Assembly: GCA_964402955.1 (NCBI GenBank)
Contig: CAYOEZ010000275.1
Span: 1-5,661 of the forward strand
Direction of reading: 5' to 3'
From: CAYOEZ01 sp964402955
Lineage (GTDB): Bacteria; Chloroflexota; DTOL01; DAOUCN01
Length of the DNA stretch: 5,661 nucleotides
This document shows positions 5,215-5,661 of this stretch, in pieces. The notes under the pieces are model-generated. The model was not told the origin of the DNA. It did not search any database and saw only the letters and a program-made list of their open reading frames with translations. The stretch's first letter is position 1. Every line of letters begins with the position of its first letter. The position numbers and the translations under genes were made by a program.

Positions 5215-5496
5215 CTATTGCGGTGTACCAACTGGACCCTGTAGTCGCTCGGAGAGCCATAGGTTGACAAGTGTTTCGGGCATGACCCCCCGTTTGCGGG
5301 CGAGAGCTTCGATCTGCGCAAACACATCTGGATCCAATGTGACGCGCCGCCGGCGTATGGCGCGCACATCAAAATGGGCTGGCTTCGTCTTCTCCCAGTA
5401 GTCAGCCAGGCTGTGCGTCTCCCAGAATGCTGCGATCTCCTTCACAGAATTGGCTTCGGATATCTCCGTTCGTTTTGTGCTGCTATTCTCGCTCAT
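5215..5496 (-). CDS. CopG-type antitoxin (PF12441-like), no toxin partner visible
   Basis: The gene encodes 93 residues. FWETHSLADYWEK (residues 24-36) is the characteristic N-terminal motif of the CopG-type antitoxins of type II systems. It is followed by a basic strand region (RAIRRRRVTLDP, 45-56) and a ribbon-helix-helix ending in GVMPETLVNLWLSERL (70-85). It would bind DNA and, if a partner exists, a RelE- or BrnT-like toxin. The start at 5496 has AAGGAG ten bases upstream. An alternative ATG at 5538 overlaps the rpoD stop as TAATG and would add 14 residues unlike the family. No toxin gene lies on either side: rpoD is 41 bp upstream and a decayed rpoD tail is downstream. This makes it an orphan, or it acts on a toxin encoded elsewhere. 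Confidence 0.85.
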   Translation of the reverse strand: MSENSSTKRTEISEANSVKEIAAFWETHSLADYWEKTKPAHFDVRAIRRRRVTLDPDVFAQIEALARKRGVMPETLVNLWLSERLQGPVGTPQ

Positions 5497-5537
5497 ACAG
5501 CCGACGCTCCTTGTCGTCCATCTGAGGTAGAGGCGCA

Positions 5538-5594
5538 TTACTCCAGATAGTCCTTCAGCTTCTTGGAGCGGCTGGGGGTGCGCAGCTTGCGCAG
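5538..5594 (-). repeat. rpoD-terminus direct repeat, intact copy
   Basis: This is the intact partner of the decayed copy at 5067-5123: same orientation, same frame, stop codons aligned, offset 471 bp. Similarity stops abruptly on both sides: after the stop codon, and just past 5595 toward the gene interior. The repeats bracket the CopG-type antitoxin gene, as direct repeats bracket an inserted segment. Confidence 0.7.
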
Positions 5595-5661
5595 GGCTTT
5601 GGCCTCGATCTGGCGGATGCGCCCACGCGTGACGCCAAACTCGCGTCCGACCTCCTCGAGC
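5538..5661 (-). CDS. rpoD: RNA polymerase primary sigma factor, C-terminal end (partial)
   Basis: Only the last 40 codons and the TAA stop are in the window. They form the end of sigma region 4.2, the helix-turn-helix that reads the -35 promoter element: LEEVGREFGVTRGRIRQIEAKALRKLR, then PSRSKKLKDYLE. 'EEVG-x-x-F-x-V-T-R-x-R-I-R-Q-I-E-A-K-A-L-x-K-L-R' is nearly invariant in primary (group 1) sigma factors, so rpoD is much more likely than an alternative sigma, although group 2 sigmas share the motif. The Thr in LRTP replaces the usual His. A downstream duplicate of this terminus lies at 5067-5123. Confidence 0.92.
   Translation of the reverse strand, partial: LEEVGREFGVTRGRIRQIEAKALRKLRTPSRSKKLKDYLE

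Noticed and set aside
5124..5372. Minus-strand frame upstream of the decayed rpoD tail
   Set aside because: Only the last 18 codons match rpoD. The rest overlaps the CopG-type gene out of frame and shows no sigma-factor sequence.
1..5661. CRISPR arrays, tRNA or rRNA genes, transposases or integrases
   Set aside because: No spaced repeats, cloverleaf-like segments, rRNA sequence or recombinase motifs were seen on either strand. The insertion signal at rpoD therefore has no enzyme of its own in this window.

Overview
The window is GC-rich bacterial DNA, most likely from the chromosome of a Chloroflexota bacterium of the Anaerolineae type. That placement is inference: it rests on the base composition, the Thr/Pro-rich linker in a surface-type protein, the dense toxin-antitoxin (TA) content and the mix of domains. 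No RNA gene or marker protein settles it. The only housekeeping gene is the 3' end of rpoD at the right edge.

Left block (1-2727, minus strand). Two genes form a probable operon. The first encodes a 658-residue fusion of an MTA/SAH-type deaminase (amidohydrolase superfamily) with a C-terminal CYTH (triphosphate tunnel) domain. The second, 57 bp downstream, encodes a protein with three membrane spans, a Thr/Pro linker and a DUF4352-like extracytoplasmic domain; it runs off the left edge.

Middle block (2728-4001, plus strand). A short divergent intergenic region carries a clear extended -10 promoter. It drives an AF2212-like antitoxin gene that overlaps a PIN-domain (VapC) toxin gene by 4 bp. 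Downstream lies a lone small gene with a ribbon-helix-helix-like C-terminal half, probably an orphan antitoxin. A perfect 14-bp hairpin at 4056-4090 separates this block from the convergent right block.

Right block (4212-5661, minus strand, read right to left). The rpoD 3' end is followed by a CopG-type antitoxin gene with no toxin, then a decayed second copy of the last 18 codons and stop of rpoD. After that come three overlapping small genes in the order DUF2442, DUF4160, DUF2442. The duplicated rpoD tail suggests that small TA-like modules have been added at the rpoD 3' end by recombination.

The most notable items are the deaminase-CYTH fusion with altered tunnel residues, the duplicated rpoD terminus enclosing the antitoxin gene, and the DUF2442-DUF4160-DUF2442 triplet. 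The whole right two thirds reads as an accretion zone for TA-like modules between rpoD and a metabolic operon.
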